Assembly (NCBI GenBank): GCA_903921835.1
Contig: CAIXRL010000235.1
Location: forward strand, 1 to 8,480
Direction: 5' to 3'
Length of the DNA stretch: 8,480 bases
Source: Candidatus Eiseniibacteriota bacterium
GTDB taxonomy: Bacteria; Eisenbacteria; RBG-16-71-46
A program made the position numbers and the translations under genes. Positions 1 to 6,922 of this stretch are shown here, piece after piece (position 1 is the first letter of the stretch; each line of letters opens with the position of its first letter). The notes under the pieces were generated by a model, which was not told where the DNA came from, made no database searches, and saw only the letters and a list, made by a program, of their open reading frames with translations.

Positions 1-2356
1 AGCGCCTGCCGTGGCACACGTCGCAGCGCACGAACACGTCGGGCAGGAAATGCATCTCGATGCGCCGGAAACCGTCCCCGTCGCACGTCTCGCAGCGTCC
101 GCCCTTGACGTTGAACGAGAACCGGCCCGGGCCGTAGCCGCGGACCTTCGCCTCGGGCAACTGCGCGAACAGGTCGCGGATCAGCGTGAACGCGCCCGTG
201 TACGTGGCCGGATTGGAACGCGGCGTGCGGCCGATGGGTCCCTGGTTGATCGCCACGACCTTGTCGATGAGCTCGGCGCCGGCGATCGAGCGGTGCGCCC
301 CCGGCGGGTCGCCCTCGAGCCCGAGGTGCCGGGCCAGGGCGGCGAGCAGGATGTCGTTCACCAGCGTGCTCTTCCCCGAACCCGAAACGCCGGTCACGCA
401 GGTGAACGTCCCGAGCGGAAAGGCGACGTCCACGTCCTTGAGGTTGTGGTGCGTCGCGCCCTTCACCACAAGGTGCGTGCCATTGCCGGGGCGCCGGTGC
501 GCGGGCGGCGCGATCGACCGGCGGCCCGCGAGGTAGTCCCCCGTGAGCGAGCCCTCGGTGGCGCACACCTGGGCTGGCGTGCCGGCCGCAACCAGCTGGC
601 CCCCGTGCCGTCCGGCGCCGGGGCCCAGGTCCACGAGCCAGTCCGCGGCGCGCATCGTGTCCTCGTCGTGCTCCACGACCACGACCGTGTTCCCCAGGTC
701 GCGCAGCCGCAGCAGCGTTCCCAGCAGCTTCTCGTTGTCGCGGTGGTGCAGCCCGATGGACGGCTCGTCGAGGATGTAGAGCACACCCGTGAGCTGCGAG
801 CCGATCTGGGTCGCGAGCCGGATGCGCTGCGTCTCGCCGCCGGCCAGTGAGCCCGCGGCGCGGTCGAGTGTCAGGTAACCCAGCCCGACGTCCTCGAGGA
901 ACCCGAGCCGGCTGGCGAGTTCCTTGAGGATGGGCGCCGTGATCGTCCGCGAGCCACCGGTGAAAACCAGCGCGCCCGTCGCGGCACGCGCAGCGGAGAC
1001 GGACATCGCCGTCCAGCGGGCGATGTGCCGCCCGTCCACGGTGACCGCAAGGCTCGCGGGCTGCAGCCGCGCCCCCTTGCAGTCCGGGCAGGGCGTCGGG
1101 TTCATGAGCCCGCCGATGGTCCGCCGCACGGCCTCCGAACTCGATTGCCGGTAACGCCGTTCCAGGTCCGGGATCACGCCCCGCCACTTCGAGCGATGGA
1201 TGAAGGCGGAGCCCTTCCGGGTGCGGAACTCGAACCGCACCTCCTCCTCGCCCGCCCCGTACAGCAGCAGCTTCTGGAGGCGCGCGGGGAGCTTGCGCCA
1301 CGGCGTCCTGAGCGGGATGTCGAACGCCTTCGCAAGCGCGGCCAGCGTGCCCGCGGTCCACGTCCCTCCCGCGTCACCCATGCTGGCGATGGCGCCCTCC
1401 GCGAGGCTCTTCCCCTCGTCGGGGACCACCCGCTCGGGCGCGATGCGCAGCAGCGTCCCGAGGCCGTCGCAGCCCTTGCAGGCGCCGTAGGGTGAGTTGA
1501 ACGAGAAGTGCCGCGGCTCCAGATCGTCCACGGCCGCGCCGCACTTCGGGCAGGTGGCGCCCACGCTGAGCGGAACGTCGTCCCGACCCTCGCGCACCAC
1601 GGTGACCAGCCCGGCGCCGAGTTTGAGCGCGGCCTCCAGCGATTCGGTCAGGCGGTCACGCTGGCCGGCGGCCAGCGTCAGGCGGTCCACGACGACGTCG
1701 ATGTCGTGCCGCTTGTAGCGCGCCAGCTTCGGCGGCTCCTCCAGCTCGCAGAACTGCCCGTCCACGCGGGCGCGCAGGTAGCCCTGACGGTGATAGGCCT
1801 CGAGTTCCTTGCGGTACTCGCCCTTGCGCCCGCGCACGACCGGCGCGAGCAGCGCGAGCTTGTGGCCGGACATGTCGGCGAGGAGCTGGTCCACCATCTC
1901 CTGCACGCTGCGGCGGGCCATGGGCGTACCGCAATCCGGACAGTGCCGCGCGCCGACCCGCGAGAACAGCAGACGGAGGTAGTCGTACACCTCCGTGATC
2001 GTCGCGACGGTCGAGCGCGGGTTGGAGCCCGCGCCCTTCTGCTCGATCGCGATCGCGGGCGAGAGTCCCTCGATCGCGTCCACCTCGGGCTTCTCCATCT
2101 GGCCGAGAAACTGCCGCGCGTACGCCGACAGGGACTCGACGTACCGGCGCTGGCCCTCGGCGTAGAGCGTGTCGAACGCCAGCGAGGACTTGCCCGATCC
2201 GGAGACGCCGGTGATCACCACGAGGCTCTGCCGCGGCAGGCGGAGCGTCAGGTTGCGCAGGTTGTGCTCGCGCGCCCCCCGGATGACGATGTCCGTCAGG
2301 GTGGCGAGGCGTGGCGCCGCCGTGGACTTCGGCGCGGAATCCGGTCGGTCGGCCAT
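1..2356 (-). CDS. uvrA: UvrA, excinuclease ABC subunit A (3' end beyond the window)
   Basis: UvrA is the cytoplasmic, dimeric ATPase that finds bulky DNA lesions and loads UvrB in nucleotide excision repair. One uninterrupted frame gives 785 residues from the ATG at 2356; family members have about 940, so roughly 155 are off the left edge. Visible in order: first Walker A GVSGSGKSS (~50-58); UvrB-binding and insertion domains; first zinc module C269/C272...C293/C296; a CPDC pair (423/426); first ABC signature, here LAGGE (504-508) instead of LSGGE; Walker B ending ILDEPSIGLH; the H-loop stretch VVEHDED; second Walker A GVSGSGKST (656-664); second zinc module C755/C758...C778/C781. The second signature and Walker B are not in the window. 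The start adds about 19 residues before the conserved IRGAREHNL region and has no clear Shine-Dalgarno sequence; no better start is seen. It follows the exporter operon by 40 nt on the same strand. No SOS-type box (CTG-N10-CAG) is seen in the gap. Confidence 0.97.
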   Translation of the reverse strand, partial: MADRPDSAPKSTAAPRLATLTDIVIRGAREHNLRNLTLRLPRQSLVVITGVSGSGKSSLAFDTLYAEGQRRYVESLSAYARQFLGQMEKPEVDAIEGLSPAIAIEQKGAGSNPRSTVATITEVYDYLRLLFSRVGARHCPDCGTPMARRSVQEMVDQLLADMSGHKLALLAPVVRGRKGEYRKELEAYHRQGYLRARVDGQFCELEEPPKLARYKRHDIDVVVDRLTLAAGQRDRLTESLEAALKLGAGLVTVVREGRDDVPLSVGATCPKCGAAVDDLEPRHFSFNSPYGACKGCDGLGTLLRIAPERVVPDEGKSLAEGAIASMGDAGGTWTAGTLAALAKAFDIPLRTPWRKLPARLQKLLLYGAGEEEVRFEFRTRKGSAFIHRSKWRGVIPDLERRYRQSSSEAVRRTIGGLMNPTPCPDCKGARLQPASLAVTVDGRHIARWTAMSVSAARAATGALVFTGGSRTITAPILKELASRLGFLEDVGLGYLTLDRAAGSLAGGETQRIRLATQIGSQLTGVLYILDEPSIGLHHRDNEKLLGTLLRLRDLGNTVVVVEHDEDTMRAADWLVDLGPGAGRHGGQLVAAGTPAQVCATEGSLTGDYLAGRRSIAPPAHRRPGNGTHLVVKGATHHNLKDVDVAFPLGTFTCVTGVSGSGKSTLVNDILLAALARHLGLEGDPPGAHRSIAGAELIDKVVAINQGPIGRTPRSNPATYTGAFTLIRDLFAQLPEAKVRGYGPGRFSFNVKGGRCETCDGDGFRRIEMHFLPDVFVRCDVCHGRR

Positions 2357-2361
2357 GGCGG

Positions 2362-2398
2362 CGCGACTATAGCCCGGAGTCGCGACCCCGCGCGACTC
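2362..2398 (-). promoter_or_regulatory. Two mutually exclusive hairpins between the last permease gene and uvrA
   Basis: Read on the minus strand, hairpin A pairs GAGUCGCG (2398-2391) with CGCGACUC (2384-2377), 8 bp around a 6-nt loop. Hairpin B pairs the same CGCGACU arm (2384-2378) with AGUCGCG (2368-2362), 7 bp around a 9-nt loop. The middle arm is shared, so only one can form. A overlaps the permease stop codon by two bases; B ends 5 nt before the uvrA ATG, over the ribosome-binding region. No U-run follows, so this is not a standard intrinsic terminator. The pairing is exact in the sequence; a role in controlling uvrA translation or read-through is inference, and short GC-rich repeats can arise by chance. 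Confidence 0.4.
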
Positions 2399-3668
2399 AC
2401 TCGTAGCGCAGCGAATCCACCGGATCGAGACGCGAGGCGCGCATCGCGGGATAGAGCCCGAAGAACACGCCGACCAGCGCCGAGAAGCCGAGCCCCGTCA
2501 CCACGGACCAGCCCGAGACGTACGTCGGCAGCGGGGTCAGCGCCTTGACGAGGAACGAAACGCCCGCGCCCAGCAGCACGCCGATCGCGCCACCTGCCGC
2601 GGTGAGCAGGATGGCCTCGATCAGGAACTGCAGCAGGATCGCGCGCCGCGGCGCGCCGAGCGCCTTGCGGACGCCGATCTCGCGCGTGCGCTCGGTGACC
2701 GCCACCAGCATGATGTTCATCACCCCGATGCCTCCGACCAACAGCGAGATGGACGAGATGAGCGTCATCAGGGCGACGATACCGCCGGTGACGGTCTGGT
2801 AGAGCGACAGGAATGCATCGTCGTTGAAGATCACGAAGTCGTTCCGCTTGTTGCTGGGCAGGTGCCGGCGAACGCGCAGCACCTCGCTCATCTGCTTCAT
2901 GGCCAGTTCGGACTGGGAGGGCGCCGTGGCGATGGCGTCGAGGAACAGCTCGCCACGCTTGGGAAACCACGGTGGCGCGTCGGACGGCGCGGGCCAGTAC
3001 TTGTCCACGACGGTGTAGGGCACGCAGGCGACCTCGTCGAAGTCGTTGCCGAGCATCTTGCCCTTCACCTCGAACTCGCCGATCACGGTGAACGGGATCC
3101 CGTTCAGGTGGACGGTCTGGCCGAGACCGCTGGCGTCGGCGAACAGCGCCTCGCGCGTGTCCCTGCCCAGCACGACCACGCTGGCGTGGTTCTGGACCTC
3201 CGCCTGCGTGAAGAAGCGGCCGCGCGCGAGGTCGTAGCTGTGCGTGACCAGGTACGCCTCGTTCGTACCGTAGACGAACGTGGCCTTGGTGTGGTGGCTG
3301 CGGTAGGCGAGCCGGATGTCGCTGAAGGGGAACTTGAACGGCGCGATCGCGCGTACCGCGGGCGCGTGCTCCAGGATCGCCCGCGCGTCGTCCATCGTGA
3401 ACGCCTTGCGTTGCTTGAGGCTGTCCGGAACGTCGCGGGTGAAGCTCACCCCGGGCCGGATGCGGCGGACGTAGAGCGTATTGTTGCCCATCGCCTGGAT
3501 GCTCTGCGTGAACGAGCGCTGAAACCCGTTGATGAGCGACACCATGGCGATCACCGTCCCGACGCCGATCACGATGCCGAGCAGCGCCAGCAGCGAGCGC
3601 ATCCGATTCGCGAACAGGGCCGAACGGGCCATGGCGAACGTCTCGCGGAGCAGCTGAAGGAAGCTCAT
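2397..3668 (-). CDS. MacB/FtsX-family ABC transporter permease (second of a pair)
   Basis: A 423-residue inner-membrane subunit of a MacB-class exporter. Predicted topology is classic: an amphipathic N-terminus, TM1 (~26-48), a large periplasmic MacB_PCD-type domain (~50-290), then TM2 (~296-322), TM3 (~346-376) and TM4 (~384-406). Between TM2 and TM3 is the conserved cytoplasmic coupling segment ERTREIGVRKALGA (326-339), which contacts the ATPase in this family. The C-terminus RLDPVDSLRYE is typical. There is no nucleotide-binding domain, unlike E. coli MacB, so the subunit depends on the separate ATPase encoded just upstream. It starts 4 nt after the stop of the first permease without a strong Shine-Dalgarno sequence, so translational coupling is likely. 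It is clearly paralogous to that neighbour, closest in the C-terminal membrane half, with a largely different periplasmic domain. Substrate unknown; LolC/LolE-like lipoprotein release is less likely because an adaptor and a TolC partner are present. Confidence 0.93.
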   Translation of the reverse strand: MSFLQLLRETFAMARSALFANRMRSLLALLGIVIGVGTVIAMVSLINGFQRSFTQSIQAMGNNTLYVRRIRPGVSFTRDVPDSLKQRKAFTMDDARAILEHAPAVRAIAPFKFPFSDIRLAYRSHHTKATFVYGTNEAYLVTHSYDLARGRFFTQAEVQNHASVVVLGRDTREALFADASGLGQTVHLNGIPFTVIGEFEVKGKMLGNDFDEVACVPYTVVDKYWPAPSDAPPWFPKRGELFLDAIATAPSQSELAMKQMSEVLRVRRHLPSNKRNDFVIFNDDAFLSLYQTVTGGIVALMTLISSISLLVGGIGVMNIMLVAVTERTREIGVRKALGAPRRAILLQFLIEAILLTAAGGAIGVLLGAGVSFLVKALTPLPTYVSGWSVVTGLGFSALVGVFFGLYPAMRASRLDPVDSLRYE

Positions 3669-3672
3669 GGCA

Positions 3673-4890
3673 TCACTCGTGGCGCAGCGCGTCGATGGGG
3701 TCGAGGCGCGCGGCGCGGACCGCCGGGTAGGAACCGAAGAAGACGCCCACGCCGGTGCTCATGATCACGCCCAGCAGCACGGCAGGCAGGCTGACCGCGG
3801 CCGGCAGCGGTGAGACCGCTCCCACGCCCAGCGCCAGTCCCGCCCCGAGCAGGATGCCGATGACCCCTCCCGCCAGCGACAGCGTCGTGGACTCGACCAG
3901 GAACTGCGCGAGAATGTCGTGCCGGCGCGCCCCCAGGGCCTTGCGGATCCCGATCTCCCGGGTCCGCTCGGTGACCGAAACGAGCATGATGTTCATGATC
4001 ACGATACCGCCGACCAGCAGCGAGATGGCCGCGACGCCGATCGTGACGATGAAGATGCCGCCGGTGAGCTTGTGGTAGAGCTCCAGCCACGTCTCGGACG
4101 TCGTGATGCCGAACAGGTCGGGCTGGCCCGGTCGCTGGTGCCGCCGGGCGCGCATGATGTTGCGCGCCTCCTGCTCCGCCAGCGGCAGCGAGGACTCGTC
4201 GTCACTCTTCACGGCGATGCTGAACGAGCCGCGCTCCTGGAAGAACTTCTGGAACGTCCGCACCGGGATGGTCACGAACCGGTCCTGGGTGATGCCGAAC
4301 AGCTTGCCCTTCGCCTGCGTCAACCCCACGACCTCGAAGTCCTGGACGCCGATCCGGATGCGATGGCCGATCGGATCGACGTTGGCGAAGAGTTCCTCCG
4401 CCACCTCCGGCCCGATCACGCAGACGGGTTCGCGCCGGCGGTCGTCGAACTCGGTCAGGTGCCGGCCCTCGCCGATGGCGATGTCGTCCACCACGTCGTA
4501 GCCGGCGCCTCGGCCGTGCACGCTGACGCCCTTGAGGACGTGGTCGCGGTAGTGGACGGAGGTGTTGCCCTCGGCCTCCCCGACGACCATGGACGCGTTT
4601 CGAATCCCCAGCCGCAGGTCGTCCGCGTCGTCGAGCGTCACGTCCGGCCTGCGCCGGGCGGCCTCGAACGCCTCTTCGCTCCCGATGAAGCCGTACTTGT
4701 CCACCACGAACACATTCGCCCCCGCATTGAGCAGCTTGTCGGTCACGAACTTGTTCATGCCCTCGACGAAGGACACGACCGCGATGACCGAGGCCACGCC
4801 GATGATGGTTCCGAGCAGCGTCAGGAACGAACGCAGCTTGTTCGCCCGGATGCCGCCCAGGGCGATCCCGACGCTCTCGCGGAGGTTCAT
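3673..4890 (-). CDS. MacB/FtsX-family ABC transporter permease (first of a pair)
   Basis: A 405-residue inner-membrane permease with the MacB fold: TM1 (~22-44), periplasmic MacB_PCD-type domain (~45-275) rich in acidic and basic residues, then TM2 (~276-303), TM3 (~327-358) and TM4 (~366-388). The coupling segment ERTREIGIRKALGA (308-321) and the terminal RLDPIDALRHE match the family. Its ATG overlaps the ATPase stop codon as ATGA (4887-4890), the usual sign of translational coupling, and the second permease follows after 4 nt. Together they probably form a heterodimer driven by the ATPase; a pair of homodimers is the alternative and the sequence cannot decide. Both permeases keep the membrane and coupling elements, so neither looks degenerate. 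Confidence 0.93.
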   Translation of the reverse strand: MNLRESVGIALGGIRANKLRSFLTLLGTIIGVASVIAVVSFVEGMNKFVTDKLLNAGANVFVVDKYGFIGSEEAFEAARRRPDVTLDDADDLRLGIRNASMVVGEAEGNTSVHYRDHVLKGVSVHGRGAGYDVVDDIAIGEGRHLTEFDDRRREPVCVIGPEVAEELFANVDPIGHRIRIGVQDFEVVGLTQAKGKLFGITQDRFVTIPVRTFQKFFQERGSFSIAVKSDDESSLPLAEQEARNIMRARRHQRPGQPDLFGITTSETWLELYHKLTGGIFIVTIGVAAISLLVGGIVIMNIMLVSVTERTREIGIRKALGARRHDILAQFLVESTTLSLAGGVIGILLGAGLALGVGAVSPLPAAVSLPAVLLGVIMSTGVGVFFGSYPAVRAARLDPIDALRHE

Positions 4891-5609
4891 GCGTGTGCGG
4901 GCGGGCTCGCCGGCGCGGGGGACCTCGGGTTCGGATTGACAGTGTCGCTCTCGATCCGCCCGTCCTTCATCCGCACGATGCGACGGGCGTGTTCGGCCAC
5001 GTCGGGCTCGTGGGTCACCAGGATCACGGTGTTGCCCTGGCGCCAGATGTTCTCGAATGCCACCATGATCTCCTCGCCCGTCCGCGAATCGAGGTTGCCC
5101 GTCGGCTCGTCGGCGAGAATGATGCTCGGCCGGTTCACCAGCGCGCGCGCGATGGCCACGCGCTGGCGCTGGCCGCCGGAGAGCTCGTTCGGCCGGTGCT
5201 TCATGCGGTCTCCCAGCCCGACGGTGGTCAGCACCTCCTTCGCACGCGCGCGGCGCTCCTCGTGTTTCGCTCCCGCGTAGACGAGCGGCAGCTCGACGTT
5301 GTGCAGGGCATCGGCGCGGGGCAGCAGGTTGAACGTCTGGAATACGAACCCGATCTCGACATTGCGGATCCGGGCGAGTTCGTCGTCGGACATCTTCCCG
5401 ATCTCCAGACCCTTCAGGCGGTACGAGCCCTGCGAGGGAGTGTCGAGGCAGCCGAGGATGTTCATGAGCGTCGACTTGCCGGAGCCCGAGGGTCCCATGA
5501 TCGCGACGTACTCGTTCTTGTCGATGTTCAGGTCCACGCCGTCGAGCGCCCGGACCTCCTGATCGCCCACCTGGTAGACGCGGTGCAGATCTTGAATGGC
5601 AATCAGCAT
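4887..5609 (-). CDS. ABC transporter ATP-binding protein, MacB/LolD class
   Basis: A 240-residue cytoplasmic ATPase that powers the two permeases. All catalytic motifs are intact: A-loop tyrosine Y12; Walker A GPSGSGKST (39-47); Q-loop Q91 in FVFQTFNLLP; signature LSGGQ (143-147) followed by RQRVAIARAL; Walker B IILADE (163-168) with catalytic E168; D-loop NLDS (172-175); H-loop H200 in LVTHEPD. The VFQTFNLLPRADALHNVELPL segment and NILGCLD are typical of the MacB/LolD/FtsE group. The ATG at 5609 is chosen because GAGGG lies 4 nt upstream and the protein then begins directly with strand 1 (MLIAIQDL). A GTG at 5639 would add ten basic residues and overlap the preceding gene by 23 nt. The last ~15 residues are Pro/Ala-rich and probably disordered. 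It overlaps the first permease by 4 nt. Confidence 0.95.
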   Translation of the reverse strand: MLIAIQDLHRVYQVGDQEVRALDGVDLNIDKNEYVAIMGPSGSGKSTLMNILGCLDTPSQGSYRLKGLEIGKMSDDELARIRNVEIGFVFQTFNLLPRADALHNVELPLVYAGAKHEERRARAKEVLTTVGLGDRMKHRPNELSGGQRQRVAIARALVNRPSIILADEPTGNLDSRTGEEIMVAFENIWRQGNTVILVTHEPDVAEHARRIVRMKDGRIESDTVNPNPRSPAPASPPAHA

Positions 5610-5613
5610 TGGA

Positions 5614-5618
5614 CCCTC
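5614..5618 (-). promoter_or_regulatory. Ribosome binding site of the ABC ATPase gene
   Basis: GAGGG on the minus strand, 4 nt before the ATG at 5609. It overlaps the stop codon of the membrane-fusion protein gene. This decides for the 5609 start over the in-frame GTG at 5639. Confidence 0.6.
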
Positions 5619-6897
5619 ACTTCGTCTCCTTCGCGTCACCCGCGTCCTTGCGGACCTTGCCGCCAGGCTTGAGCTCGCGCAGCGCCTTGTACGGCCCCGC
5701 GACCACCTGGTCGCTCTCCTTCACGTCCCCCGTCACCTCGATCATCGTCTCGCTGGCGAGACCGCCTTGCACCGGGACGAAGCGCGCCAGGTTGTCGCGC
5801 ACCACGAAGACGCCGGTGATCTCCTTGTCCTTGCGGCCGATCGTGTCGTCGTCCGCGCCCAGCGACGCCGTCTTGCGCTTCACCGGCTTGCCGCCCTTCA
5901 TGGCGCGGTCCAGCTCGCGTTGCGTGCGAACCACCACCGCCTGGATGGGCACAGTCAGCACCTTCGGGTGCGTGCCCGTGTCGATGTCGACGTCGGCGGT
6001 CATGCCGGGACGGACCTGCGGGACGCGGTGATCGAAGACCACGACGACCTCGAAGTTCGTCTGCCCCTCGACCGTGGAAGTGATCGAGCGCTTGGCCGTG
6101 TTGCCGATCTCAGTGACGGTGCCGGCAAACGTCGTCTCGGGCGCGGCGTCCACGGAGATCTTCGCCTTCTGGCCGACGCGCATGTTGACGATGTCCGTCT
6201 CGTCGACGTCCGCGCGGACCTGCATGCGCGACAGGTCGGAGACGACCAGGATCTCGGTGCCGGCGTTGTTCATGGTGCCGGTGATCACGATCTCACCCTG
6301 CTCCACGTTGAGCGCGCTCACGACGCCGTCGAACGGCGCCAGGAAGCTCGTCTTGGCGAGGTTGTCCGCGGCGCCGCGCAGCGCCGCATCCGCCCGTTCG
6401 GCGTCCTGCTGGGCACTGGCCGCGCCGACCCGTGCGCTCTCGACCGTCGTCTGGGCCTGGTCCCACTCCGCCTGCGAGAGGAGCTTCTGGTCGTAGAGCG
6501 CGCGCTGCCGCGTGAAGTTGGCCTCGGTCTGGCGCAGGGTCGCCTGGGCTTCGCGAAGGTGCGCCCTGGAGGTGGTGGCCGCCGCGCGCGCCTGGTCCCA
6601 GTAGCTGCGGTACTGCGTGTCGTCCAGCTGGAGCATCAGCTGGCCGCGCCGCACCGAGTCCCCTTCCTTCACCAGCAGGTGCACGATCTTGCCCATGATG
6701 TCGGCGCTGATCTTGACCTGCGTCTTGGGTTCGATCTTGCCGGGCGCCCGGACGCGCGAGGTCACGTCCTCTCGCCGGACGTGGGCGAGCTGGACCGCCT
6801 CCACCTTGCTTCGCGCCGAGTTCACGATGCTCGCGGTCACGACGACCACGAGCAAGAGGCCGCCGAGGGCCACCCACAGCCATGCCTGCCGCTTCAT
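5617..6897 (-). CDS. HlyD/MacA-type periplasmic adaptor (membrane-fusion protein)
   Basis: A 426-residue adaptor that bridges the inner-membrane ABC complex and the outer-membrane channel. An uncleaved N-terminal anchor (~6-26, WLWVALGGLLLVVVV) follows MKRQ. Then come the first lipoyl half (~45-92, with APGKIEP and VKEGDSVRRGQLMLQLD), an Ala/Gln/Glu-rich alpha-hairpin coiled coil (~93-182), the second lipoyl half (LAPFDGVVSALNVEQGEIV, ~186-204), the beta-barrel (~220-310, with VRADVDETDIVNMRVGQ and RPGMTADVDI) and a membrane-proximal domain (~311-410). A charged Lys/Arg/Asp-rich insert (~327-360) interrupts the VPIQAVVVR...GVFVV strand pair. The frame stays open upstream to 7203, but that extension lies antisense-free inside the outer-membrane protein gene in another frame and looks non-coding, so the ATG at 6897 just before the anchor is chosen. 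The gene lies 25 nt after the channel gene and 7 nt before the ATPase. MacA is the nearest well-known relative. Confidence 0.94.
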   Translation of the reverse strand: MKRQAWLWVALGGLLLVVVVTASIVNSARSKVEAVQLAHVRREDVTSRVRAPGKIEPKTQVKISADIMGKIVHLLVKEGDSVRRGQLMLQLDDTQYRSYWDQARAAATTSRAHLREAQATLRQTEANFTRQRALYDQKLLSQAEWDQAQTTVESARVGAASAQQDAERADAALRGAADNLAKTSFLAPFDGVVSALNVEQGEIVITGTMNNAGTEILVVSDLSRMQVRADVDETDIVNMRVGQKAKISVDAAPETTFAGTVTEIGNTAKRSITSTVEGQTNFEVVVVFDHRVPQVRPGMTADVDIDTGTHPKVLTVPIQAVVVRTQRELDRAMKGGKPVKRKTASLGADDDTIGRKDKEITGVFVVRDNLARFVPVQGGLASETMIEVTGDVKESDQVVAGPYKALRELKPGGKVRKDAGDAKETK

Positions 6898-6908
6898 CGC
6901 CGGTGCGT

Positions 6909-6914
6909 TTCCTT
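6909..6914 (-). promoter_or_regulatory. Ribosome binding site of the adaptor gene
   Basis: AAGGAA on the minus strand, 11 nt before the ATG at 6897. The spacing is long but equals that of the first gene of the operon. It supports 6897 over upstream starts inside the preceding gene. Confidence 0.5.
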
Positions 6915-6922
6915 TCGTGTGC

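Noticed and set aside
2377..2398. Intrinsic terminator after the last permease gene
   Set aside because: The stem is good but no run of U follows it on the minus strand; the next bases are CCGGGCUAUAG.
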